Assembly: GCF_900446695.1 (NCBI RefSeq)
Contig: NZ_UAVP01000003.1
Coordinates: forward strand, 783,501 to 847,500
DNA: 64,000 bases
From: Capnocytophaga sputigena
GTDB lineage: Bacteria; Bacteroidota; Bacteroidia; Flavobacteriales; Flavobacteriaceae
Direction: 5' to 3'
Shown here piece after piece: positions 16,203 through 23,948 of this stretch. The notes under the pieces were generated by a model that saw nothing but the letters and a program-made list of their open reading frames with translations, did not search any database and was not told the DNA's origin. Each line of letters begins with the position of its first letter. Within the stretch, counting starts at the first letter, position 1. The position numbers and the translations under genes were made by a program.

Positions 16203-18263
16203 ATGACAAAAAAGACAATTTTCGACACTCAAGTATTAGGACACCCAGCGGGGCTGTTCGTGCTCTTCTTTACAGAAATGTGGGAACGCTTTTCATTCTA
16301 CGGAATGCGGGTACTACTCATCAATTTTCTTACGATGACGCTCATAGGTTACAACCCTGGTTGGGCGTGGAGTACCGAAAATGCCACCGCTCTCTTTGGT
16401 ACTTACGCTATGCTCGTCTATCTCACCCCCATACTCGGAGGGGTGATTGCCGATAAAATTACCGGTTACCGCTGGGCGGTGATCATAGGGGCTGTGATTA
16501 TTACCTTAGGGCACGTATCGATGGCTTTTGAAACTGAATTCTCTCTCTATTTTGGGCTTGGACTTTTGGTGATAGGTACCGGATTTTTCAAACCTAATAT
16601 GGTGTCGTTCGTATCCGAAATGTACAAGTATTTACCCGAAAAGAAAGATGCTGCTTATACCATTTTCTATATGGGAGTGAACTCTGGTTCTTTCTTTGGA
16701 ATGATGCTCTGCGGTTATTTAGCTGAGCGCATAGGCTGGAGCTGGGGCTTTGGCTTGGCAGGGGTGTTTATGCTCTTGGGAACCATACAGTTTTGGCTTT
16801 CTCAACCTTTGTTTGGAGATATTGGGAAAAGAAAACAGAAAACAGAAGAAGCTAATCAAGAAGCGACAGATAGCAGAGAAAAAACAGATGAAGAAAAACC
16901 CAACCCTTTCACCATTGTTGATAAATTATTGATTGCTATTTCAGCAGTTATAGGCATAGGTTATGCACTTAATGACCCGCTTTCAAAAGTATGGAGTATC
17001 GACCTCTTTGCGTGGGCTTCTATGGGGCAGCTTAAAGGGCAATATGTAATGGTGATTATAGGTTTAGCAACTTTCCTATATGTAATAGGCAGTAGGGTTA
17101 TGCGCTATAGTACTATAGTGCGTGACCGTATGCTCACTGTTGTGATTTTTGCTTTCTTTGTAATGATTTTTTGGTCGTCTTTTGAACAAGGCGCCTCATC
17201 ATTAGTGATTTTTGCTCGCGACCATATACAGCGTGAATTACAAGGTGATTCGGCTATGCTCTACAACATTTTCAATGCGTTGCTCACTTTGATTCCGCTA
17301 TTGCTCATCAGTGGTGTATTGTTCCTCTTAATCAAAAAAACTTACAAAAAAATATTCCCCGCAGTAATAGTACTATTAGTGTGCTTTAGCTTGGTATGGG
17401 GCATTGCTTTGTGGATGCTTAACCGCGATTTCAAAACAACTGCTTATAGTGTCGCTTACAAGGCTTATGAGCGTGTAGATAAAGAAGGCAAGAAAACTTA
17501 CCTCCCTATCACTGAAGAAAATCGTGAAGCTCACCCCAATTTGAAAATTGTAGAACAAACCACTATCATAGGTCTTACTGATATACACTTGAAAGTAGGA
17601 CAAGAAATCAAACTATTGAGCAAAAATAATAAAAACACTTCGTTTGGCTATGTAGATGCCGAAAAAGAACAATGGGCTAAACAACGCGGGGCTGAACTCA
17701 ATATGGACAATGGGTTGATAGTAGCCCAAGTAAAAGAAGAGCGCGACAATTGGGTAGAAGCAACTGTATCGTGGTTTTCTATATTGAATGCCTTCTTTAT
17801 CATCTCTTTAGCAAGTTTGTTTTCTCGCTGGTGGTCAAGCAAATACAACCCACCTGCTGCTGTGAAATACGGTATCGGTTTATTGATGCTCTCTATAGGT
17901 TTTGGGTTGCTCACTTTAGGCTCACACGGAATTACTAACGATGTAAAAGTAAGTATGTTATGGCTTATATTTGCCTATATGTTCCACACTATGGGTGAGC
18001 TGTGTTTATCGCCTGTGGGACTTTCATACGTATCGAAACTAGTACCGAGTAGAATGATTGCTTTTATGTTTGGGGTATGGTACCTTGCTGTAGCTATTGG
18101 TCATAAATCGGCAGCTGTGGCAGGAGGACAAATAAAAAATATCACCGAACAATATAGCCTATCTACTTTCTTTCTCATTTTCACCATTCTACCTGCTATT
18201 GCAGGGGTGATTATCATCTTTATCAATCCGTTTGTGAAAAAACTGATGCACGGAGTGAAATAG
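16203..18263 (+). CDS. POT-family proton-dependent oligopeptide transporter
   Basis: This MFS/POT inner-membrane symporter for di- and tripeptides has the family motif at the start (FTEMWERFSFYGMR, the ExxERFxYYG-type signature) and GxxFFKPNMVSFV in the N-terminal half. At 686 aa it is much longer than the usual 450-550. The extra length is a charged linker at about 205-235 and a hydrophilic insertion at about 410-520 between helices. The insertion begins MLNRDFKTTAY and ends before WVEATVSWFSILNAFF. It follows the porin gene by 15 bp. Confidence 0.92.
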   Translation: MTKKTIFDTQVLGHPAGLFVLFFTEMWERFSFYGMRVLLINFLTMTLIGYNPGWAWSTENATALFGTYAMLVYLTPILGGVIADKITGYRWAVIIGAVIITLGHVSMAFETEFSLYFGLGLLVIGTGFFKPNMVSFVSEMYKYLPEKKDAAYTIFYMGVNSGSFFGMMLCGYLAERIGWSWGFGLAGVFMLLGTIQFWLSQPLFGDIGKRKQKTEEANQEATDSREKTDEEKPNPFTIVDKLLIAISAVIGIGYALNDPLSKVWSIDLFAWASMGQLKGQYVMVIIGLATFLYVIGSRVMRYSTIVRDRMLTVVIFAFFVMIFWSSFEQGASSLVIFARDHIQRELQGDSAMLYNIFNALLTLIPLLLISGVLFLLIKKTYKKIFPAVIVLLVCFSLVWGIALWMLNRDFKTTAYSVAYKAYERVDKEGKKTYLPITEENREAHPNLKIVEQTTIIGLTDIHLKVGQEIKLLSKNNKNTSFGYVDAEKEQWAKQRGAELNMDNGLIVAQVKEERDNWVEATVSWFSILNAFFIISLASLFSRWWSSKYNPPAAVKYGIGLLMLSIGFGLLTLGSHGITNDVKVSMLWLIFAYMFHTMGELCLSPVGLSYVSKLVPSRMIAFMFGVWYLAVAIGHKSAAVAGGQIKNITEQYSLSTFFLIFTILPAIAGVIIIFINPFVKKLMHGVK

Positions 18264-18292
18264 GTTTTAGATATTAGGTGTTAGGTTTTAGG
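18261..18292. repeat. Intergenic word repeat (ttaggtgttaggttttagg)
   Basis: A run of 'ttagg' words starts at the stop codon of the POT gene. Confidence 0.6.
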
Positions 18293-18378
18293 ATAAACTT
18301 TACCAAAGTTTTTTACCTTATAATACTCTATAAAATAGCATTTTACAGAATATAATAAAATAAAACGATATTAAAAAT

Positions 18379-18409
18379 TTGTAGTTTTAAAAAAAATATT
18401 ATACTTTTG
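18379..18409 (+). promoter_or_regulatory. Promoter of the bactofilin gene
   Basis: TTG (18379-18381), a 20-bp spacer and TACTTTTG (18402-18409). The start codon is 26 bp further on. Confidence 0.75.
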
Positions 18410-18435
18410 TCTCTGTATTTGTAAAACGAAATACA

Positions 18436-18867
18436 ATGGCTATATTTAACAACAAAGAAAGAGATAATAGAAACATTATGGCAGCAGACAACACATTAGG
18501 AAGCAGCAACCGCATCGTAGCGGAAACAAAATTTAAAGGAGAAATCCACTCTAAATCTGATTTTAGAATTGATGGAGAAGTAGAAGGTACTTTCGAAACT
18601 TCTGGCAAATTAGTAATAGGCAGAACTGGTGTAATTAAAGGCACTGTGATTTGCGAAAACGCCGATATAGAAGGTAAAGTAACAGGCACTCTAAAAGTGA
18701 GTAGTGTACTTAGCTTAAAATCAACCGCTGTGGTGGAAGGTGAAGTACACGTCGATAAACTCGCTATCGAACCAGGCGCTGTGTTCAACGTAACTTGTAC
18801 TATGAAAGGGGCTAAATCTTTTGTAAATGACAACAAACCTCAACCCCTCGAAAAAGTCAATAAATAA
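18436..18867 (+). CDS. Bactofilin (polymer-forming cytoskeletal protein)
   Basis: A 143-aa cytoskeletal protein that self-assembles without nucleotide and serves in cell shape or polar localisation. The bactofilin core (about 30-125) is a right-handed beta-helix shown by regularly spaced G/V/I repeats such as FRIDGEVEGTF, GKLVIGRTGVIKG and ADIEGKVTGTL. Short disordered ends flank it. In many Flavobacteriia a bactofilin gene precedes the ATP synthase genes. Here only one small membrane protein follows. Confidence 0.93.
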   Translation: MAIFNNKERDNRNIMAADNTLGSSNRIVAETKFKGEIHSKSDFRIDGEVEGTFETSGKLVIGRTGVIKGTVICENADIEGKVTGTLKVSSVLSLKSTAVVEGEVHVDKLAIEPGAVFNVTCTMKGAKSFVNDNKPQPLEKVNK

Positions 18868-19294
18868 ACAGAGTAACTCCTCAAAAACAAAACTACAAAT
18901 GGCTATGCGCATAGCCATTTGTAGTTTTTGGTATTTGGTTGGATGGGCAATAGGAACTGGCATTTTGTACGGTTGTTACAACTATTATGTAGGAACACAA
19001 GGTGTTAATTTGTTTTACTCATTGGATAAATTGCTTCTCTTCCATTGTGGGGTTTCAGCATTAACATTTGTGATTATTCTTGCTGTTCACCTAAAACGCC
19101 CCTTTTACACTGCCTTTGCCTTTGTGGCAGGTTTTTTACTACGCCTTATTGCTATTATCATTTTCTGTTTGCCTTTAGAGAAACGTATAATTCCTCAACC
19201 TCTATACGAACTGCTTTTCATCATATTACCTACTTTCTATTTTATAGCCTTAGAAACTATTATTGCCATTCGATTCGTGAAAATTAGAACATAA
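18827..19294 (+). CDS. Small polytopic membrane protein (DUF6168-like)
   Basis: This is a 155-aa ORF if started at 18827 (overlapping bactofilin by 41 bp), or 131 aa from ATG 18899. It has four predicted transmembrane helices (about 32-52, 65-88, 95-117 and 126-148) and a short basic C-terminus. Position after a bactofilin gene and general character resemble the small membrane protein (DUF6168) found ahead of atpB in other flavobacteria. I recognise that by context more than by motif. The start region lies inside a 40-bp palindrome, so translation may be restrained. Confidence 0.7.
   Translation: MTTNLNPSKKSINKQSNSSKTKLQMAMRIAICSFWYLVGWAIGTGILYGCYNYYVGTQGVNLFYSLDKLLLFHCGVSALTFVIILAVHLKRPFYTAFAFVAGFLLRLIAIIIFCLPLEKRIIPQPLYELLFIILPTFYFIALETIIAIRFVKIRT
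18889..18929 (+). terminator. Perfect 20-bp-arm palindrome with T-tail over a gene start
   Basis: Arms 18889-18908 and 18909-18928 are exact inverted complements with no loop, centred on ATGCGCAT. TTTTT ends the right arm. It acts plausibly as the bactofilin terminator. It also contains the ATG at 18899 that may start the next gene. Confidence 0.65.
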
Positions 19295-19405
19295 TTTTTA
19301 GAGGAAGAGATTAGATGAGTATATTTTTTTTATTAAAATATTAGGCAATATCAAAAAAATAGTGTAATATTGCACCGTAATTTTAATCTAATAATTTCAC
19401 ATACT

Positions 19406-19747
19406 ATGGATGCACAAAAAGTGGATATGTTTATCGTGACCAACGGTAAATTTTTTAGACCTGAAATCGTTCCTCAAATTCGTGAAAAGCTTCTTTCTTT
19501 GGACGAATCTAAATGGGTGATGCTACAAACGATACAGTTTAAAGACCCTACTACTTCTCTTATTATCTCTCTCTTAGGAGGTGGATTAGGTATCGACCGT
19601 TTCTACATCGGTGATGTAGGAATGGGTGTTGGTAAATTGATTACTTGTGGTGGATTTGGAATTTGGAGCATTGTAGATTGGTTCCTAATTATGGATGCTA
19701 CAAGAGATAAAAATGCCGAATTATTAGCTTCAGCACTTAGTTACTAA
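19406..19747 (+). CDS. TM2 domain-containing protein
   Basis: A 113-aa membrane protein. A soluble N-terminal part (1-55) precedes a TM2 domain of two helices, marked by GGGLGIDRFYIGDVGMG and the GGFGIWSIVDWFLIM segment. TM2 proteins are small membrane proteins of unsettled function. The start at 19406 is preferred over the longer reading from 19370. It is followed with no gap by a DUF2752 gene and seems to head an operon through ruvX. Confidence 0.88.
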   Translation: MDAQKVDMFIVTNGKFFRPEIVPQIREKLLSLDESKWVMLQTIQFKDPTTSLIISLLGGGLGIDRFYIGDVGMGVGKLITCGGFGIWSIVDWFLIMDATRDKNAELLASALSY

Positions 19748-20155
19748 TTGACGACTAAAAAGTTCTATACATTTATCACACTCCTATGTCTTGCCAGTTG
19801 GGGTTGGCTACTTAGCCACTTTCTTTCTCATAGGCACGACATAGGGGTTGCTGTTTGTGTAATAAAGAATGTTACGGGTTACCCTTGTCCGTCGTGTGGT
19901 ACAACGCGGTCGGTAGTCTCTTTTTTTGAAGGGCACTGGTTTGAGGCTTTACTCACCAATCCGCTTGGAGTATTAGCTGCTATAGCATTAGTGAGTATAC
20001 CCTTGTGGTTACTTTGCGATTTGTTTCTAAAGAAGCCTACCTTATATCGCTCTTTCATCACATTCGAACGCGTTTTCAAACGTCCACAAGTGTATATCCC
20101 TTTCTTCATTTTTATCCTACTGAATTGGATTTGGAACATTTATAAAGGCTTATGA
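19748..20155 (+). CDS. DUF2752 domain-containing membrane protein
   Basis: A 135-aa protein with a TTG start directly after the stop codon of the TM2 gene; no in-frame ATG is available nearby. The DUF2752 signature is clear: GYPCPSCGTTRSV followed by a TNPLGVLAAIALV helix. There are three hydrophobic helices in all. Its function is unknown. Members accompany TM2 and zinc-ribbon-like membrane proteins. The stop overlaps the next gene by 4 bp (ATGA), indicating translational coupling. Confidence 0.85.
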   Translation: MTTKKFYTFITLLCLASWGWLLSHFLSHRHDIGVAVCVIKNVTGYPCPSCGTTRSVVSFFEGHWFEALLTNPLGVLAAIALVSIPLWLLCDLFLKKPTLYRSFITFERVFKRPQVYIPFFIFILLNWIWNIYKGL

Positions 20156-20583
20156 TAGTAATTAAACCCTTAAACGAGCGTATTAGCGAAGGTGACAAAG
20201 AACGCGCTGCTAATAGCTATATAATGTCAATAGTAGCTATTATGGCAGGAATGCCTCTACCTATCATCAACTTGCTAGCTACTCTTTTCTTCTTAATAGC
20301 CCATCGCAAAGGCTCTTATTTTGTGCGTTGGCACTGCTACCAATCTTTGGTGTCACAGCTCTTCTTATTCTTTGTAAACACTACCTCTTTTTGGTGGACA
20401 ATATCTATATTGTTAGGCAGCAATATAATTTCTAATGCCTATATTGCTTGGATTATCATAGCTTTCTCTTTCAATGTGATGGAGATTATAGGCACTTTCT
20501 ATTCTGCTGTAGAAGTGCGCAAAGGCAAACACCTCTTTTGGTGGTTTTATGGAGATATTGTAGATTTAATCGTAAAAAAATAA
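20152..20583 (+). CDS. DUF4870-like membrane protein
   Basis: A 143-aa inner-membrane protein with three to four helices. The SYFVRWHCYQSL segment resembles the FVRFHAxQSL motif of DUF4870/Tic20-like proteins, which is the reason for the tentative family call. It overlaps the DUF2752 gene at its start and the M48 peptidase gene at its end (TAATG overlap). This shows tight coupling across TM2, DUF2752, this protein, M48 and ruvX. Its function is unknown. Confidence 0.65.
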   Translation: MIVIKPLNERISEGDKERAANSYIMSIVAIMAGMPLPIINLLATLFFLIAHRKGSYFVRWHCYQSLVSQLFLFFVNTTSFWWTISILLGSNIISNAYIAWIIIAFSFNVMEIIGTFYSAVEVRKGKHLFWWFYGDIVDLIVKK

Positions 20584-21395
20584 TGGAAAAAGTAATTATA
20601 AGAGGTTGTATTTTGCTAAGTGTATTCTTGGGCAGTTGGTTTTTGTTACAACAAGTGAATTGGATAGGATTTTTCAATATCAATCCACTATTGCGCAATG
20701 AATATGTAAATAAAATAGAAGTAGAACTAGGCGAACTAATGTATGACGATTTTACCAGTAGATACTCAGTGGTAAATGATGATCTTGCTGTAGCTACTAT
20801 AGATACTATAGTAACCAAAATATGTGAAGCTAATAACATCAACCGCAAAGAACTGAAAGTCTATTTATTAGAAAGTGAAGAGGTGAACGCCTTTGCTTTG
20901 CCTAACCACCAACTGATGATTTACACTGGGCTTGCCAAAAAAACTTCTACCCCCGAAGCACTTGCTGGGGTAATAGGACACGAACTAGCTCACATCCAAA
21001 AAGATCACGTAATGCAATCTCTAGTGAGAGAAATAGGATTAGGCACCCTATTTACCATCATTTCAGGAGGTGATTTTTCAATGGTTTCCGAAATAGGCAG
21101 AATGGTCTCATCTACTGCTTTTAGTAGAAATTTAGAAAAAGAAGCCGACCTTGTAGGGCTTACTTACATACAAAATGCTCAAATAGACCCTAAACCTTTT
21201 GCTGAGTTTATAGGGGTAATTCACGATGATAAAGATAAAGACCTGCCTTCAGCTTTCAAATGGGTAAGCACTCACCCTTTCCCTGAAGACAGAAAAGAAT
21301 ATCTGTTACAGAATATCCAAAAAGAAAAAAGAGAGTATAAACCAGTACTTTCAGCTGATACTTGGAAAAATTTTCAAGAATTTTTAAAAGATTAA
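20583..21395 (+). CDS. M48-family zinc metalloprotease
   Basis: A 270-aa membrane-anchored or periplasmic peptidase. One N-terminal hydrophobic segment (about 5-25) is followed by the M48 catalytic domain, with H133-E134-x-x-H137 in VIGHELAHIQKDH and the third ligand region EKEADLVGL. The family includes BepA/LoiP/HtpX-type quality-control proteases of the envelope. The real start is ATG 20583, overlapping the previous stop, rather than the upstream in-frame ATG at 20448, which would lie within the neighbouring gene. Confidence 0.92.
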   Translation: MEKVIIRGCILLSVFLGSWFLLQQVNWIGFFNINPLLRNEYVNKIEVELGELMYDDFTSRYSVVNDDLAVATIDTIVTKICEANNINRKELKVYLLESEEVNAFALPNHQLMIYTGLAKKTSTPEALAGVIGHELAHIQKDHVMQSLVREIGLGTLFTIISGGDFSMVSEIGRMVSSTAFSRNLEKEADLVGLTYIQNAQIDPKPFAEFIGVIHDDKDKDLPSAFKWVSTHPFPEDRKEYLLQNIQKEKREYKPVLSADTWKNFQEFLKD

Positions 21396-21397
21396 TT

Positions 21398-21808
21398 ATG
21401 CGCATTTTAGCTATAGACTACGGAACCAAACGCACTGGTATTGCTGTAACCGACCCCCTGCAAATCATCGCTTCGGGGCTTTGCACAGTAGAAACCCCTA
21501 CCCTACTCGCTTTCCTAAAACAATACACTACCGAGGAAGCTGTAGAAGGCTTCGTGATTGGGCAACCTAAACGGCTCAACAACGAGGACTCTAGCGTAGA
21601 AACTCACATTCAGCAGTTTATAACACAATTGCAAAAAGAATTTCCCTCAATCCCTATCCATCGACAAGACGAGCGCTTTACCTCTAAACTCGCTTTCCAA
21701 ACGATGATTGATAGTGGACTGAAAAAGAAACAACGCCAAAACAAAGCACTGATAGATGAAATTAGTGCTACTATTATCTTACAAGAATTTCTTTCAAGTA
21801 GGAAATAA
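21398..21808 (+). CDS. ruvX: Putative pre-16S rRNA nuclease / Holliday junction resolvase YqgF
   Basis: A 136-aa RNase H-fold protein. The N-terminal MRILAIDYGTKRTGIAV, the central VIGQPKRLN and the RQDERFTSKLA motif identify the YqgF/RuvX family, thought to process the 5' end of 16S rRNA. The start is placed at 21398, 2 bp after the M48 stop. It is the final gene of the packed run before GH97. Confidence 0.93.
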   Translation: MRILAIDYGTKRTGIAVTDPLQIIASGLCTVETPTLLAFLKQYTTEEAVEGFVIGQPKRLNNEDSSVETHIQQFITQLQKEFPSIPIHRQDERFTSKLAFQTMIDSGLKKKQRQNKALIDEISATIILQEFLSSRK

Positions 21809-21829
21809 TAATAACAAAATATTTAACCA

Positions 21830-23938
21830 ATGAAAAAGTTTATTATCACTATTGTATGTATGTTGTTTTGTGCACCTCTTCTTTCTGCGCAAACCCTTTT
21901 ATCTCCTAACGGAAACCTCAAACTCTCATTTCAGCTCACTGAAAAAGGGAGTCCTACTTATGCCTTAACTTTCAAAGGCAAAACAGTCATCAGCGAGAGT
22001 GCTTTGGGGTTTGTAATCAACCAAAAGGAGGATTTCAATAGCAATTTCGAAATCACAGAGGTTCAATTTGCTGAAGCTAATACTGTATGGCAACCCGTTT
22101 TGGGAGAAAACAAAGAAATACGCGACCATCACAAAGAAATGTTCATCCGTCTCACTCAGAAAAACAACGGTCGACAATTGTACTTACGCTTTCGGCTATT
22201 TGATGACGGGTTAGGCTTTCGCTATGAGTTCCCTGTGCAAGACAATTTCCGTCACTTTAGAATTCAAGAAGAACTTACTACTTTCCAACTTTCAGATAAC
22301 CACAAAGCCTTCTGGATTCCCGCTGATTATGACACCAACGAGTTCCCTATAACCACTTCTGCCATTTCAGAAATTCCAAAACTTATAGATAAAGTGCGCG
22401 AAGAGCCTTTGGCTGCCAAAGCTCCTACTCCCAATGTAGCCGTACAAACGCCTTTGATGCTCAAATCAAATGATGGATTATACATCAATCTGCACGAGGC
22501 GGCTTTGGTGAATTATCCTTCAATGATGCTCAATGTTAATGCTGCCAAAAATCAGTTATCAGCTCATTTAGTCCCCGATAAGAATGGGGTAAAAGGCTAT
22601 GTTCAAACGGGTAGCGTAACACCGTGGCGCACAATAGTAGTAAGCGATGACGCTCGTGATATTTTGGCTTCTAACCTTATTCTGAACCTCAACGAACCCT
22701 GTAAAATCACCGACACCTCTTGGATTCACCCTACTAAATACATAGGCGTTTGGTGGGAGTATTTCATAGGAGGCGGCAGTACGTGGGCTTACTCCGATGA
22801 CCGCGATATTACCATTGGCGTTACCGATTATACAAAACTAAAACCTAACGGACACCACGGTGCTAATACCGAGCACGTGAAGAAATACATCAATTTTGCC
22901 GCTCAACACGGTTTTGATGCCGTTCTTGTGGAAGGCTGGAACGAAGGCTGGGAAGATAACTATGCTTACGACAAAGAGCGCATATACAGCTTTACCAAAG
23001 CCTACCCCGATTTTGATGTACAAGCATTACATCAATACGCTGCTAGCAAAGGTGTAAAACTGATTATGCACCACGAAACGACCTCCTCTGTAGTGGATTA
23101 CGAATGCCACTTGCACGAGGCTTTCCGCTTTATGAACGACAATGGTTATGATGCAGTAAAAACAGGTTATGTAGGACCTATCATTCCGCGCAGCGAATAC
23201 CACGACGGACAGTGGATGGTAAACCACTATAACTATGTAGCCGAAACCGCTGCTAAGTACCACATAATGGTCAATTCACACGAGGCAGTGCGACCTACCG
23301 GTATGAGCCGTACTTACCCTAACTGGGTAGCCCAAGAGAGTGCACGCGGTACCGAATTTGAATCGTTCAACGGCAATCACCCCGAACATACTACTATCCT
23401 CCCCTTCACTCGCTTGATGGGTGGTGCTATGGATTATACCCCTGGTATTTTTGAAGGCGATTTGAGCCAATATGGCAACAACAAAGCCAAACTCAGCACT
23501 ACCCTCGTGAAGCAGTTGGCGCTCTACGTAACAATGTATAGTCCGTTGCAAATGGCAGCCGACTTGCCTGAGAACTACGAAAAACATCTCGATGCTTTCC
23601 AATTTATCAAAGATATAGCAGCCGACTGGGATAATACTTATATTTTAGAAGCCGAACCCGGCGATTACATCACTATTGCCCGCAAAGCCAAAGGTAAAAA
23701 CGAGTGGTTTGTAGGTGCTATCACCGATGAAAACGCCCGTGAAGCTCTCGTCAATTTCAGTTTTCTACCCAAAGGAAAAACCTATACCGCTACCCTCTAC
23801 ACCGATGGCAAAAATGCCGATTGGCGTACCAACCCCCAAAGTTACTCCATCAAAACAATGAAAGTAACTCACAAAACCAAACTCAAACAACGCCTTGCCC
23901 CCAGTGGAGGTTTGGCAATATCAGTGAAAAGTGAATAA
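21830..23938 (+). CDS. Glycoside hydrolase family 97 alpha-glucosidase (SusB-like, inverting type)
   Basis: A secreted 702-aa enzyme with a signal peptide ending at LLSAQ. It has an N-terminal beta-sandwich, a catalytic barrel and a C-terminal beta domain. E416 (MHHET), E485 (SHEAVRPTG), E503 and E509 (ESARGTEFE) keep exactly the spacing of E439, E508, E526 and E532 of B. thetaiotaomicron SusB. The base and acid residues of the inverting, calcium-dependent GH97 branch are therefore present. The likely substrates are malto-oligosaccharides or other alpha-glucosides in the periplasm. No SusC/SusD pair is adjacent. Confidence 0.95.
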   Translation: MKKFIITIVCMLFCAPLLSAQTLLSPNGNLKLSFQLTEKGSPTYALTFKGKTVISESALGFVINQKEDFNSNFEITEVQFAEANTVWQPVLGENKEIRDHHKEMFIRLTQKNNGRQLYLRFRLFDDGLGFRYEFPVQDNFRHFRIQEELTTFQLSDNHKAFWIPADYDTNEFPITTSAISEIPKLIDKVREEPLAAKAPTPNVAVQTPLMLKSNDGLYINLHEAALVNYPSMMLNVNAAKNQLSAHLVPDKNGVKGYVQTGSVTPWRTIVVSDDARDILASNLILNLNEPCKITDTSWIHPTKYIGVWWEYFIGGGSTWAYSDDRDITIGVTDYTKLKPNGHHGANTEHVKKYINFAAQHGFDAVLVEGWNEGWEDNYAYDKERIYSFTKAYPDFDVQALHQYAASKGVKLIMHHETTSSVVDYECHLHEAFRFMNDNGYDAVKTGYVGPIIPRSEYHDGQWMVNHYNYVAETAAKYHIMVNSHEAVRPTGMSRTYPNWVAQESARGTEFESFNGNHPEHTTILPFTRLMGGAMDYTPGIFEGDLSQYGNNKAKLSTTLVKQLALYVTMYSPLQMAADLPENYEKHLDAFQFIKDIAADWDNTYILEAEPGDYITIARKAKGKNEWFVGAITDENAREALVNFSFLPKGKTYTATLYTDGKNADWRTNPQSYSIKTMKVTHKTKLKQRLAPSGGLAISVKSE

Positions 23939-23948
23939 CAAAAATAAT

